Positions 1 to 10,793 of a stretch of 64,000 bases of DNA are shown piece after piece. A model generated the notes under the pieces. The model saw only the letters and a list, made by a program, of their open reading frames with translations, did not search any database and was not told the origin of the DNA. Where the stretch lies: contig WPIO01000007.1 of the NCBI GenBank assembly GCA_009760855.2, positions 4,158,001-4,222,000 of the forward strand, written 5' to 3'. The position numbers and the translations under genes are program-made. The stretch comes from Cristatella mucedo (Eukaryota; Bryozoa; Phylactolaemata; Cristatellidae). Numbering within the stretch: the stretch's first letter is position 1; each line of letters starts with the position of its first letter.

Positions 1-152
1 CCATACCTCCTATGCACAGGAGTTCCGTTTTCAAGTCAGCAACAGCAGCCAGCTCCAAAGGTTAGAGCCTGCTGCCTCTCAAGAGTACTAAGGCGAGTCA
101 GCCAGTTGCGTAGCCAAGGGTCGGTGATCCGTCATCCGTCACAGGAGGAATT
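1..152. other. Unassigned leading sequence
   Basis: No coding exon, RNA gene or recognisable repeat is visible here before the first SINE-1 copy. Confidence 0.4.
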
Positions 153-154
153 TA

Positions 155-300
155 TTGTCAGATTGGCCCAGTTGTTAAGGTGCTCGCCCTGACCAAGGTC
201 TGGCTGAGGTCGTGGGCTCGAGCCCCGTGGCATATGTAAAGCGTTTGAATAGAGATTAAGTTCTCTTAGGGTGTTACAATTGAGTTATCAGTTATAATTA
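155..300 (+). mobile_element. SINE-1 copy (tRNA-headed, LINE-A-like tail)
   Basis: The head reads like a tRNA 5' half (GTTAAGGTGCTCGCC, A-box like), followed by the B-box-like GAGGTCGTGGGCTCGAGCCCC. The body then runs into the CATATGTAAAGCG...GAGATTAAGTTCTCTTAGGG tail found in all SINE-1 copies. That tail resembles the 3' end of LINE-A in this window. The copy is nearly complete and ends in AT-rich sequence. Confidence 0.75.
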
Positions 301-689
301 TAGTTGAATGACAGTAGTCCATGGTTGGTATGCCCCGGGCAAGGTCCAGCCCTTTTGAAAAATTCCTTGCCGCGAGGCTGGTGTCAGATGGCAAACCAAA
401 GGCCCGGCGCTTCCGAGTAGGAACGATAGGAGGTGAAGCACCGAGACTTGGCGCTGAGTCGAGTCAGTGGTTCGAAGAGAGCGACGAGGTAGTTCAAAGC
501 ATTTGTACAAGTAACTCGAGTTTCAAGCTTTTTCATTCTAAAAACATTGCTAGTTCCTTCAGATGACAGAAAACCCCGTAGAAACTTTACGTTTCTTGCG
601 CGTATTTATTTTTGGTACATGTTCCACGATCGCCGGACCTACAGCACGACTCCACCTGTAAATTAGTTTACATAAGCATGACGTTGGTG
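301..689. other. Unassigned spacer
   Basis: Short frames of 70-81 codons on both strands overlap each other and show no motif or splice context. I see no recognisable repeat here. Confidence 0.35.
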
Positions 690-1620
690 GCGTCTTTCTG
701 CGGGTTACTGGGCGTAGCTCCCTAGGTCGACGCCCTCGTGACGGTTCTCAGAGAACGCACGTCAGCTCCACGCTTATAAAACCGGGGCTAACGGAAAGCT
801 ACTTTATCTACCCGCGCGGTGGCTCTGCGCCACTCCCACCTGGGAAATCCGCTTCCGCGCAACCAACCAATAACGTCGAGCCGCCGCGAACGCCGCCGGT
901 GATAGGCGCGCTGTTACGTTGTTACATCGGGAATATTCCCCCCCATTGTACGAACGTCTCTTTGGTTGTGCTATGACTCGAAAAGCTCCTGCGCATGGTG
1001 GAGGTAAGACGGAAAATGTACGCGCAGTGCGTTCGCCTTCCGTAGGCCGATAGGCGAACGCAAGCCTGACTTGACCGCGTCGCCGGTCGGTTTCTCGCCG
1101 CCCCGGCGGCACGCTATGGCGGTTTGCTTTCGCCGCTGCGGCGACTGCTTCCGGCACCGCTTGTCCTGCGACGTTAGTGCCAGTCGTTCTCGACTGGCGG
1201 TCAGCGTGGACCGAGTTTTAGCCGCATCCCCATTCCCGAGATAGGTCGAACCAAGCGCTTTTCGCGACGTCCGAGCAGTCGCTATTACGGGGGTGAAGCC
1301 GAGGTGTCTTTAATGTTACGTAACTCTGCGCCACGTACGTGCGGCTGGCTCGTCGTACGCTCGTCGATGGTGGTTCGCCTCTGCCCCATTATGTGGCAGC
1401 GGAAGCCTGTCTTGAGGCGGACCGGCTTGCACGCGCGCCCAGGCATCCGCCGTGCGCCCGCTATTATCGTGACCGCTGCCCCTGCACCACGTGCCGAGTC
1501 CACCCTCCCCAGGACCCACCCTCGTTTCGCTGGCCCTTCGCTTTAGCCAACCGCGCCACCTCTTCGGTAGGGGCTTAACAACGTGTCTCATGCCCACCGT
1601 GATCGTGGACTTATAGAGCG
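690..1620 (+). promoter_or_regulatory. CpG-rich block, candidate promoter of the SPATS2-like gene
   Basis: This stretch is visibly richer in CG dinucleotides than the repeats around it and contains no TE fragment I recognise. It carries TATAAAA at 775-781 and CCAAT at 867-871, followed by a strong splice donor at 1,004. It is the only promoter-like block upstream of the first recognised SPATS2 exon at 10,968. Open frames of 72-117 codons inside it, on both strands, fit a GC-rich composition with few stops rather than proteins. It could instead serve an unseen divergent transcript, since no direct evidence links it to the downstream gene. Confidence 0.35.
805..1003 (+). CDS. Candidate first exon of the SPATS2-like gene (start codon, 3 codons)
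   Basis: An ATG at 995 gives M-V-E and is followed directly by the strong donor GAG|GTAAGAC (GT at 1,004). It would end in phase 0. The first recognised exon at 10,968 opens in phase 0 with I-Q-S-V-R, so a splice would put a start codon just before the UBA-like module. The TATA-like box at 775-781 would place transcription start near 805. An upstream ATG at 973 gives ten codons in another phase and would not read into exon 2. The left boundary is a guess. The implied first intron is nearly 10 kb, and other first exons in 1-10.9 kb are possible. Confidence 0.25.
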
Positions 1621-2299
1621 GGCCTCATTATGCGCAAGGGGTTTAGTTTATCGTATGCCGTTAATGCGTTCGAGTGCATTCAAGCTAGCTACCGTGCATT
1701 CCGTTGCGTGCATTCCTTTGCGGGCCTGGGCACGTCTTCCCTTCTAGCTGCTGCTCATGCAAATGGCCGGCTCGAAATGGGTTCGGCCGGTGAGGAGGTG
1801 CGGCAGGGCCTTCACACTCGTCATCCGATTCTCCTTGGGACACTTCTGGGTGCTCAGTGTGCTGCTTGGGAGCAGGATGGACGTAGGTACGATCCGTGCT
1901 ACCGGCCAAATGGGCATTGAGTCGGTGACTTCGGTGACTTGAGCGCCAAAGAAAGGACGGATGAAGAGCTGATATTGAGCGGCTCAGATTTGAAATGCAA
2001 ATAAACAAGTGGGCAGTGTGGTACAGGAATGCAGAAAGCTCAGCCGATAAAGGTGCCGTGATGGTACTGGCGTTTGTGGTAGGTGTGCCTGAGGGTCGGG
2101 CTGTGTGCTGTACATGTGCTATGATACCACTCCTCGGTTTAGTGGGACTGTTGTCATAGTCACATGTGCTAATAGAAATTTATTTAGTACTGCTGCGTTA
2201 TTGCCGAGGGGCTGCCTGCACACTCAGCAATATAATGGAAGGCAGAGGGACAGAGAAGTACACAAATGCGACCAGATAATTTTAGATGGACTTGGAGCG
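1621..2299. other. Unassigned spacer
   Basis: No coding exon or identified repeat. Short frames on both strands overlap and show no domain. Confidence 0.35.
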
Positions 2300-2520
2300 A
2301 ATGCGATGGACTTGTAATGTAATGTAATGTATCTCCGTCAGTAACTCCACAAAGTCATAAAGACCACGTGGGTGTTACGCAGGAGAGAATTATGTGTAGC
2401 GCACTCACAGCCTAAGCGGCTTTCGGTACGCATTCGGTAGCCAACAGACTTCGTCTCACGCAACAAAGAGAAAGTGGGGAGCATAGCAGAGTTAGGAGAG
2501 CAGTTGAGACTTCTAAGCTG
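2300..2520 (-). mobile_element. LINE-B 3' end fragment
   Basis: The left edge is a short TAATG/TAATGTA repeat, followed by ATCTCCGTC..GTAACTCCAC and the CCTAAGCGGCTTTCGGTACGC block shared with copies at 11.4, 22.6 and 57.5 kb. The orientation is minus because the repeat tail lies on the left. Only the 3' untranslated end is present. Confidence 0.7.
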
Positions 2521-2533
2521 GAGAAGCAGGGCT

Positions 2534-2594
<61 letters not shown>
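2534..2594. repeat. (GA)n microsatellite
   Basis: About 60 bp of uninterrupted GA dinucleotides, with an imperfect AAAGAGAG edge. It abuts the LINE-B fragment to its left. Confidence 0.95.
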
Positions 2595-2604
<10 letters not shown>

Positions 2605-2681
2605 CAGCTTCCGTAAAGGGAAGGATTTTGGAAAAGTGCATAGTTGCAATACCGACCGACTACAAAAGAGCTTCAGCAGTT

Positions 2682-2800
2682 AGATTTTCGGAATCTGACT
2701 GTTTACCACTACCCCGTAAAAATCTCAAATCCTTTGGAGACAGTGCCTTTAGTTCGCATGCTCTCAAAGCCTGGAACTCACTCCCGACTGGCGAAACAGG
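2682..2800 (+). mobile_element. LINE-A fragment (C-terminal coding end)
   Basis: The sequence matches the end of the LINE-A reverse-transcriptase ORF, including the segment translating as K-S-F/N-P-F-G-D and then K-A-W-N-S-L-P-T. It is only about 120 bp long and truncated at both ends. Confidence 0.7.
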
Positions 2801-2999
2801 ATGCTGGCCTGAGCTTGTATGCAGCAGCAACACCTCGAGATGTAGATCTAATGCCAAGTGAGAAACCCGTTGCTGCTAAGGTGTGGCCCCCCAACAGGTC
2901 AGTGGTAGAGGCAGGAGCAGAAAGCCGGAATGTTGCCATCCGACCAACCATTAATTCATGAGGCACTGATGGAGGGAGGTGATGAAGAAAACAACAACA

Positions 3000-3105
3000 A
3001 CAACAATAATAATAATAATACATTTGCCTAGCTTATTAAGATGACTAAATCTTTCTTGGCACGTCATATGTGCACCAAAAGATACATGTCAATTGATGAG
3101 TGATA
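3000..3105 (-). mobile_element. LINE-A 3' tail fragment
   Basis: It starts with (CAA)n(TAA)n and continues into the TAAATCTTTCTTGGCAC block, a diverged reverse complement of the LINE-A tail. It is followed at once by a second tail in the same orientation. Confidence 0.6.
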
Positions 3106-3425
3106 ATATTAATAATACATTTGTATAGCATACTAAGATAACTAAATCTCTTTCTAGGCACTTCACTTGTGCTGCAAAGGATGCATGTCAATTAGTTAGG
3201 ACAATTCACACGGACCCAGCAGATGCAGAGTTTTTACACGACCTGCAAAGGATTTGCAATTGGCTAGAGAGAGGCACAGTTAAATGACCTTTGGCAGAAT
3301 AGTGGTTGTTCAGCACCTAGCCTGACAGGGAAGTGGTTCAGATAGGTAGGCCTGAGTAAGAGAATGAAGGACCTGAAAGGTGAGCAGCAAAACACGGAAG
3401 TCGATTTCGATCTGCAGTGGGAGTG
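3106..3425 (-). mobile_element. LINE-A fragment, second of a tandem pair
   Basis: It starts with AATAATAATACATTTGTATAG and the CTCTTTCTAGGCACTT tail, then runs into 3' coding sequence (AGAATGAAGGACCTGAAAGG, antisense to the LINE-A SLHS/PAYLS region). It is strongly diverged, with small deletions. Confidence 0.65.
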
Positions 3426-5270
3426 CCCACGAGCTTCCCTGTGGCCGAAATAGGGGCCTCAACCGTTTTGCTGCCTGCTCGACCGGCTGGCACCCAACCA
3501 GAGAGGAAGGAACTTCCTTTGGCAGCCAGGCTTCACGAGTTTGCTTTCGTGTGGCAGCTGCTCACACAGGCAGTGTGGCAACCGCAGCAGACCTGTGCTG
3601 GGCGTTTCGGAAAACAAGCGAATAGGGGTTATGTACTCAGTTCCAATCCACCTGTATAGGCAGTCAGGCTGCAGCCGACCGATCAAGAAACAAAGAGAGC
3701 CAAGCTATTTCCTCTGAATGCTTGTGGCACCGGCTTGAATCGACCGACCTGTGTAGGTGATCTCCCTGGCTGTGCCCTTGGCAGCAATTGTCGGTACACA
3801 GTCTAGGTGGTCTTCCAAAGGTCAGCCTGCTGATAAGTCTCTGGCAGTCCACTGGCCATTCGCACGGCAGCCACCCTTTGTGGCCTGCCGAAGTCTCTCC
3901 ATATAGCAGACAGTCTCACACGGGACGACCGGCTGCTCTGCTCGGCAAGTTGTGTACCATGTGCTTGCGTCGACTGTTTCAGATCTGTACCAATTGAATT
4001 CGGGAGCCAGAGCGTTCATGGCCCAGTCGTCCAACCAGGTGGCTACCAAAGGGCTGGTAAGTGTGAAGGATGATGATAACCTGTCGTGCCACTGGTGTCT
4101 ACGCTGCTGTTCGTCTCTGCTTGAGCGGATTAGCAGTGAGCTGCTGCTCATCGGTCCTGTCATGTCTTATTGTGAACTTAGCTGGGCTATACGAATGTGA
4201 GCTTTCCAGCAGTCAGCTGCTGGCTCGGCTAGCAAGACTCGATGAGTTTCTTCCAGCTGCTGCCATCTTGCGTGCGCTTTGTAAAAGACAATTGCAGCCG
4301 TTCGTCTATGTACATGTGATCAGTAGCCGTTTCTATATTTTAATATTACATCTATATTCTCATCGCTCGTTTACTTAGTTTTTGTCATGGTTTGTGTGCA
4401 CTGTCCGTAACTGTGGTAGGGAAGGAGGGGGGTCATCCACAGCTCTGGAGCTCGTGACTGCCGATATCTGCCCTGGGGGTGTTTAGTGTATATACGCTAC
4501 TACGACCCTTCATTACTGTGCTATCAGTATCTGCACAGTTTTCCGTGCCTGGCCATCCCGGTCAAGCTTCAGGTGGGCTCATTCTGTCGTGGTATTGTGA
4601 GCCAGCTCCTTCCACCCTGGTGCTAGCCGAGCAGGGACCGTGGGGTTGGGGGGGGGGGGGGGGAGATTAATCTGCTGAGACACTTCGATGCACAGTGAGG
4701 CTACCTGCCGAGGGCTTATAAAAGGTTACAAGATCTATTGCAAGCAGTCTCTCCTTTGATATTTGTCCGGGCATTAGCTTTGTCAGCAGTGTACATGTGG
4801 ATTCTGGATAATTGCCACCTGGGAGATAATTGACAAATGATTCTGGGAATTTGATGTGAGCAGTCAACAGTCAACAGTCACTGCCTGGCTTTCTGAGCCC
4901 TCCCCACCCCTGTGAGCAGCCGCTGTCCACAGCATTCATTTGCCTACGGTAGCGATTTGTGCTGTCCTTATTGCCTCACAGCTTGAGAGTTAACTGTTTC
5001 AAAATACGATATACTAAATCTATTTTTGTCGCATCATGCCCCTGGCAAGTTCGTATATATTATATATTTGCTTCTGCCAATGTCAATATATTTGCTTCTG
5101 CCAGTTTCCTTGCCAGTCTCGTATGCTACTTGAGTAGTTGCGACCGTTTACTCTATGTAAGAACTTGTACTTTGTATGTGCTCATGAGTAGTATGATTTT
5201 GAAATTTCTTATGCCTCAAAGTATAGGAAATGGTAATTGCTCGGCACAGACTTTGTTTTTTTGTGACCAG
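3426..5270. other. Unassigned sequence
   Basis: About 1.8 kb with no exon or repeat I can name. There is a run of about 16 G near 4,648-4,663. Open frames of up to 124 codons on both strands (for example 4,959-5,333, rich in Cys and Ser) overlap one another and lack domain motifs. It would lie in the long first intron if exon 1 is at about 1 kb. Confidence 0.35.
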
Positions 5271-5274
5271 AATG

Positions 5275-5385
5275 CATTTGATGACCGAGGTCGTGGACTC
5301 GAGCTCTCTGGCATATGTGAAGTGCCTGAATAGAGATTAAAGTTCTCTTAGGTTGCCTAACAAATTGATTATCTTTTATATTGTA
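5275..5385 (+). mobile_element. SINE-1 fragment
   Basis: It carries GACCGAGGTCGTGGACTCGAGC followed by GGCATATGTGAAGTGCCTGAATAGAGATTAA, the B-box region and LINE-A-like tail of SINE-1. The tRNA-like 5' head is missing or scrambled. Confidence 0.65.
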
Positions 5386-5544
5386 TCTACTTATTTTCCA
5401 AAACATTGCAGATATAGCTCTGGCCAAAAGTCTTGCATTAAGTAGAAACAATTTACATTTTGTGCACCTATCATCTCACCCGGGTGGCCTGCACTGCAAT
5501 GTGTTATCTCATAGTGAGATTTCAGAACATTGATGTCAACTGTT

Positions 5545-6580
5545 GTCACGGGGGAGCCTGCAAAGGATAGAGTACCCTAGGGCTGTGTGCTTTGTCTACT
5601 TTTCTTCATAATTTATTCTCTCCCTCTTGCTAACGTTATCGCTAAGCACAATCTGGGCGTTTAATTTCATGAAGATGACACAAAGCTCTACCTGTGCTTT
5701 GATCTCTTCTGCCTTCCAGAACTCTCAACTCCTTTGCAGCATGTATTGCTAACATTCTTTTTTGGGTGGACTTTTTAAAATTGAATGACGATAAACAATG
5801 TTTTACGAGTTTTAAGCAAATCATAGTGTTACCCAGAAATGGGAAAGCCTAAACGTCTAAAAGGATTCGAGCAGCATATCTTCTGTCGCATCTGCAACAT
5901 TCAGTGTGTCCCAGATGACCACATCACATCCATAGTCAAGTCTATCTGCCTAGTTTCAGCTACATATCATTACGAAAATTCGGGCTTACTGAGATACGGA
6001 CACTCTAGCCTAGCTGGGCCATGCATTTGTGACATGTGACATCCCACCTTACTTACTTTACTCACAACATACAGGTCTTCTTGCCCTTGCAATAAGAACC
6101 TTTACGCTGATGGCTTTTCAAAAATGTCTCAATTGCCACATCATGCACGTCTCCTCCATCTGCACTAGCTCCCCATCAATCAGTGCATTTAGGTTTCCTA
6201 ATTCTTTTGCTCCAGCCTGCGTAGCCAAAATACTCCCTAACTAGGCTTCACATCATCCCACTGCTCTTTTGCCTCAAGGTGTTTAGCTGCGCCTATAACC
6301 ACCTCATATCTTTTGGAGACCGTACCTGCAGTTCATAAGCTCCCAAAGCCCGAAGGTTACTACCGACTGACGTCACGTCTTCCCCTGGCTTTAAGAAATG
6401 GAAAAATCTAAAAGCTCACCTGTTCCCCCACAGCATTTGTCTTGGTGAATTGCCTTTTATGTATGTTTGTACCTGTGTACCGTTTGCTTGCTTATGTGTG
6501 CTGACAGTATGCATAATATCACATAATAACCGATCGACAGGCTTCCTTTCCAGCATATGTAAAGTGTCTACATGCAAATG
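5545..6580 (+). mobile_element. LINE-A copy, old and degraded
   Basis: It follows the LINE-A order from the RT palm (GATGACACAAAGCTCTACCT, relic of the YADD-TQLY motif, near 5,670) through LNDDK-, ISS-VKS- and CTCCCAAAGCCCG-like segments to the 3' UTR and the CATATGTAAAGTGTCTA tail. Frameshifts and stops break the frame throughout, so no protein is encoded. Confidence 0.75.
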
Positions 6581-7355
6581 TCTATTTTTATTTTATTTTA
6601 CAAAGGAGCCCGAGTGAGAAAGGCCTAGGTCTCTCTGTAGCTCAGACTGTTTTTATGTGTGGCTAAATCTCCATCTGCAACTTCTTACAGGGACTAGAGC
6701 TAAGTGATCGTTACACTGGCCGTTTTCCAGTGCACTCTAAGCCTAAGAACTTAGCCAAAATCGACAGCCAAAAACTATAAGCCCAGCTATATAGCAAATT
6801 AAAATTGATAAGCTAAATTAGGTCCCCAGCAGCAAAGGGCTGCAACCGAAGGTGCCTCAGTCGGCAGCAGGAAGAAACGTAGCAGTTGTGTCTAAGAAAT
6901 GTGAATTTCTTGCCCAGTACTCAAAGCAAATTTACCTGTCACCAGCAAGTGAAAGCAAGGTACTATGTCACAAGAGTACCCGAGTGCTTGTGCCATTACT
7001 AAGCTAGATAAGTACCAAAATTTGCAATTCTTGTAAAGATCATTCATGTAGTATGCTGGAATTCGGCTTCCGCACGTAAGGGGCAATCGAAAGCCTATGC
7101 TTTGTTGCGATGTGTTTGACGCCGAAGTAAGAGTAGTCTCGGTAGCTCAGACGGTTCGAGTTCGTGACCAGTAATCCAGAGGTAGATGGAAAACAGCAAC
7201 AGAAAGGAACCGAGTCATGTGGCACTCTGAAAGTGATTTACATGACTGATAAAATCTGATAAGGACTGTGCTTGGTTGGACAGGTATGATTCGACCAGAC
7301 TGTTTGAACTGCACCGGAGCCTCGGCCACCATATTGACCATTGTTCTATGTCTCA
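6581..7355. other. Unassigned sequence
   Basis: No exon or named repeat. A tRNA-A-box-like stretch (CTCGGTAGCTCAGACGGTTC) near 7,138-7,160 may be a SINE head, but no full tRNA fold can be made from it. Confidence 0.35.
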
Positions 7356-7480
7356 TGTAATAATAGTAATACTAATAATAATAGTAATAATAGTAATAAT
7401 AATACATTTGTATAGCACCCTCAAAGAACTTAATCTCTTTCTAGGCACTTTACAGATGCTGTATAGGAGCGTTCGAGGGA
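7356..7480 (-). mobile_element. LINE-A 3' tail fragment with (TAA)n
   Basis: An imperfect (ATA/TAG)n run at 7,356-7,408 leads into ATACATTTGTATAGCACCCT and the CTCTTTCTAGGCACTTTACA tail. It is a 3' stub in minus orientation. Confidence 0.75.
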
Positions 7481-8160
7481 GAACAGGATAGGAATAACCA
7501 GCCAGTGAGATGCTCTCACAAGCATGCCATATCAGACGCTTTCCAGAAGTATCTGATAGTTAATGCTGCCAATAAGCAGAGGGCTACCCGGGCAGCGACC
7601 TTCCCACCGTCAATATCTCAGACAGTATTGTTGGTCACTCACGGGAGATTGGCTCACTCACTGCTCTCACTAAGGACACGGTAGGAGCTAGGCAGAAGTT
7701 CTTTTCGATGCTTCGAAACATGGCGACGGCAACCTTTTTGACAAGAAAGAAGGGAGGCTGGCTGTTAATTAGCCAAAAGCACTCAATCCAACGAGAGCTT
7801 TATAAGCGTGAGTCGACCGATGGCCTCATTGAATGGCTTGGAACCAGCTTGGTCTTAGAGTGAGGCATAGAAAAAATCATCCGTGCTATGGCAGAGCTAA
7901 TGAAAAGCCTCAGTAGTTGACTGTGACCAACTTCTGCTGGTCACAGTCAACTGCTGCATCTGTGCTATGTACGTGGGAGGGCAGAACTACCTCCCTAAGC
8001 CTGCTGGGGAATTTTCTCCTGGAAAAAAGATATCACCAGAGGATCGGCTCGGAGGGCCTCGTTTCCTCTAGGTGTGAATAGTTGGCCCCCATTTGTGGTG
8101 CACAGGCTTCCCTCGCTGCCTGGTTATTCCTATCCTGTTCCAATCCTGTTCTCCCTCATG
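7466..8160. repeat. Pair of imperfect ~40-bp inverted repeats
   Basis: GGGAGAACAGGATAGGAATA near 7,478-7,497 recurs in reverse complement near 8,120-8,155, about 0.6 kb away, where an extra GGAACAG-like insertion splits the arm. The arms face each other like terminal repeats of a DNA element. No transposase frame or target duplication is visible. Confidence 0.4.
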
Positions 8161-8408
8161 CACTCCTACCTTGCTGGCCTCTTGGGCTATTACCGTCTTC
8201 TTGCTGCTGTTGGTACATCGTTGCGGCTGCAGTATAGCTAGGATTAAGCTCAGGGCCAGAATTTGACCTTGCCAATAAGAGCCATTCAGAAGAAGGCTTC
8301 GGGTAAATGTTGAGCATCTATGGCCCTTGACACAACTCTCCGGGTCGGTCCACGGGGTGGGAACAAGAGCCAGTTGCACAGCACATATGCCTATGCCACT
8401 GTGTAACA

Positions 8409-8416
8409 GTGTAGCA
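8409..8416 (+). repeat. Left target-site duplication of the SPIN-like element
   Basis: GTGTAGCA is repeated exactly at 8,603-8,610 on the other side of the element. Eight base pairs is the size produced by hAT transposases. Confidence 0.9.
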
Positions 8417-8602
8417 CAACAGTTCTCAACCTGTGGGTCGCGACCCCTTCGGGGGGTCGAACGACCCTTTCAAAGGTGTCGCCCAAGACCATCGGAAAAC
8501 ACATTCCCACATTTTGCACACAATAATTTTATGGTTGGGGCCACCACAACATGAGGAACCGTATTAAAGTTCGCGCGGCATTAAGAAACTTGAGAACCAC
8601 TG
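8417..8602 (+). mobile_element. SPIN-like non-autonomous hAT transposon (MITE)
   Basis: This 186-bp element begins with CAACAGTTCTCAACCTGTGG and ends CTTGAGAACCACTG, giving imperfect terminal inverted repeats. Internal landmarks are GGGTCGCGACCCC, GGTCGAACGACCCTTTCA, AAGACCATCGGAAAACACA, TTTATGGTTGGGG and CCACCACAACATGAGGAAC. From memory of the family these match the short SPIN ('Space Invaders') hAT derivatives, described as horizontally transferred among tetrapods and some invertebrates. It encodes no transposase and would need an autonomous hAT in trans. A perfect 8-bp GTGTAGCA duplication flanks it, which fixes the boundaries. The family assignment rests on recall and not on an alignment. 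Confidence 0.9.
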
Positions 8603-8610
8603 GTGTAGCA
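8603..8610 (+). repeat. Right target-site duplication of the SPIN-like element
   Basis: GTGTAGCA, identical to 8,409-8,416, directly follows the terminal CACTG of the element. Confidence 0.9.
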
Positions 8611-8940
8611 GGACGTGACATCATCTAATAACAGGCTATTTGAATCATTTGAATTCATCGTTGAAATTTCGTGTGTGATGGCGCTTTTAGGGCCATGGAA
8701 GATAAGACAGTTCCAATGTACTCTCACCTAAAAGTGAGCCTTGAATTTGACCGGCGTATACATGGTCGAAAAAGTCCTAAAAAATAGCCGAAGCTGCTGT
8801 GACTCTTTCTCCGGTCGTATGGCAAAAGGATTTTCTACGTTGACAGGGATGCTGAAGTTGCATACAGTATGCACAAATATTTATTGGCATTCGTCAAACA
8901 AACGCAGGTGCTGTTGGTATGCCTGCATTATGATCTCCTT

Positions 8941-8941
<1 letters not shown>

Positions 8942-8977
<36 letters not shown>

Positions 8978-9143
8978 CTTAGCTGATTAAACAGCCTCTT
9001 TCTGTAGTGACGGAAAAGCCTGTAGGGCTACCACCACCACTTGCAGTGGCGATAAAGGATCGCCCACTGCAGGAGTTGAACCCACGACCTCGGGACCGAG
9101 GTCATGAAAGCAACCACTTTATTTAGTGTGCCATCACGGCTCA
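8942..9143 (-). mobile_element. SINE-2 copy with (TAA)n tail
   Basis: The tail (TAA)n lies at 8,942-8,977. The body contains AGCTGATTAAACAGCC, then GGCGATAAAGGATCGCCCACTGCAGG, then the reverse B box (GTTGAACCCACGACCTCGG), and it ends at the A-box side (CCATCACGGCTCA). The head therefore lies on the right and the element is on the minus strand. It is full length. Confidence 0.8.
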
Positions 9144-9489
9144 CCAATATCAAGCTAGGCCACACTCTTGTATGCTGGTTCCTCTGCTGAAGCATTTCAC
9201 CAAGAGTGAACTTTACTGAAAAGGTTGTCGACTGATGGATGCCGTACACCCCTTCCTCAGCTGCCTGTCGATATTGTCATATTTCTTCTATAGTATACAG
9301 ATTAGACAATTGGCTGGCTTACTGCTTAAGCACCACACCGGATATGTCAATCAGTTTTTCTTTACCTAACTTGACCTAATCTTCTAACTTGACGAAATCT
9401 GAAAAGAAGCTTAGCATGCTTCTGCTTCTCACTGCATTTGGTAAGTCTTAAAGAATAATCTTTTCTATGGTTATGCATGGGGACTCTGT

Positions 9490-9702
9490 ACGGGCTACTG
9501 CTAACCATAAATTGTATGCTGACACTGCATGTTACCACTAATCATATGCATGTTGACACCGTGCATTTTACCACTTACCATAGTAAACTTACCATGTTAC
9601 CACTTATCATCGTCTTGCTTCTTCATCAGCCTACTTAAAGTGCTAAGAAAGAGATTAAGTACTCTGAGGGTGCTGTAAAACTGATTTATTATCATTATTA
9701 TG
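9490..9702 (+). mobile_element. LINE-A 3' UTR and tail
   Basis: It shows the TGCTGACACTG..GCATGTTACCACTAA 3' UTR words of LINE-A, followed by AAAGTGCTAAGAAAGAGATTAAGTACTCTGAGGG and a short ATT-rich tail. No coding part is visible. Confidence 0.7.
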
Positions 9703-10633
9703 GGTTTTTGATTCGCCAGCAGCAGTCATGCTAAAAATCTGTGAAGGGCATGGCTAGGATGCCAAACTAGGTGGAGGGGAAGGCATTGGTGTCATCACCA
9801 AGGATTCTCTTGCTATAATGGCTGTCGGAACCAATCGCCCATTGACAGATTCAATTACTTGTTATCGAATATTGTGACTTTGTGTGAAAGCTTGCCATTA
9901 TACTTATGGTCGTTATCTTGCCGAAAAATATAACGATCCCACAAGCAGAGTATTTGCGCTTTGCTATCCATCTTGCTTGACTGCCTGCTAAATGTAGGCA
10001 TGTTAGTCTATATCATAGATCTGATGCCAGTACTTGCACCTTTTGTGTCTGAGCACCCCCAAACTATCAACGATTGATTTGCTGCCAAATTTCACATTAG
10101 GTTGAAGGCACTTATGCCGGTACGACTCATCTTTCCTTCGGCTAACCTTATATATTGCTATCTATACCAAACATTGTGGATTAGTTTCATCCGTCCATTA
10201 AACAGAAATTCAGCCGTCCTCTCTGTTCAGTGGGCATGGCTGTGTGCCCACTGTAAGCTGTCTGCTTTATGACGTTTAGTGAGCAGAGTCTGTTTCTCTC
10301 CTCACGATGGCTTTTTTCGATGCCATCTGCTATTGACACGTGGTCCAACCGTGGACATCTTGGTGGTAGCACAGCAAAGGATGCCACGTTTCTAGTTAGG
10401 TAACGAAGCAGATTTGTGTGGCACGAATTACACGTGATTTGTGTGGCACGATTTACATGCTTGCTGGTTGCTCAGTTGACACACCCTTATAATGACGATG
10501 AGGTCACTTTTACCCCTTATAATGGTGATGAGCTCACTTTTCCCTGCCTGCTATGTGACGTGCTTGTGATGTGGCCAAGACCTGCAAGTGCTGCCACTCT
10601 TATTCTGCTTACTAGAAAAACCTACCTAAGCAT
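9703..10633. other. Unassigned sequence upstream of exon 2
   Basis: No exon or named repeat apart from two diverged copies of a TTGTGTGGCACGA word near 10,414 and 10,440. The missing upstream coding exon could be here, but no ATG/donor pair stands out. Confidence 0.35.
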
Positions 10634-10793
10634 TTAGCTGATTTAACAGACTCATTTGTATAGCAGTAGAAGAACCTTAACGACTATCACCACTCCTTGC
10701 AGTCGGCAATGAAGGATCGTCCCCTGCAGGATTCGAATCCACGACCTCGGTCGTGAAGAGCTAGCACCTTCCTGCCTGGGCTATCATAGCTTA
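10634..10793 (-). mobile_element. SINE-2 copy
   Basis: The order is TAGCTGATTTAACAG, a GGCAATGAAGGATCGTCCCC body, the reverse B box GGATTCGAATCC followed by ACGACCTCGG, and a head ending CTATCATAGCTTA. It lies 175 bp upstream of the first recognised SPATS2 exon. Confidence 0.8.

Noticed and set aside
1285-1597. Overlapping frames of 72-93 codons on both strands
   Set aside because: CpG-rich sequence with few stops. No domain, and mutually exclusive frames.
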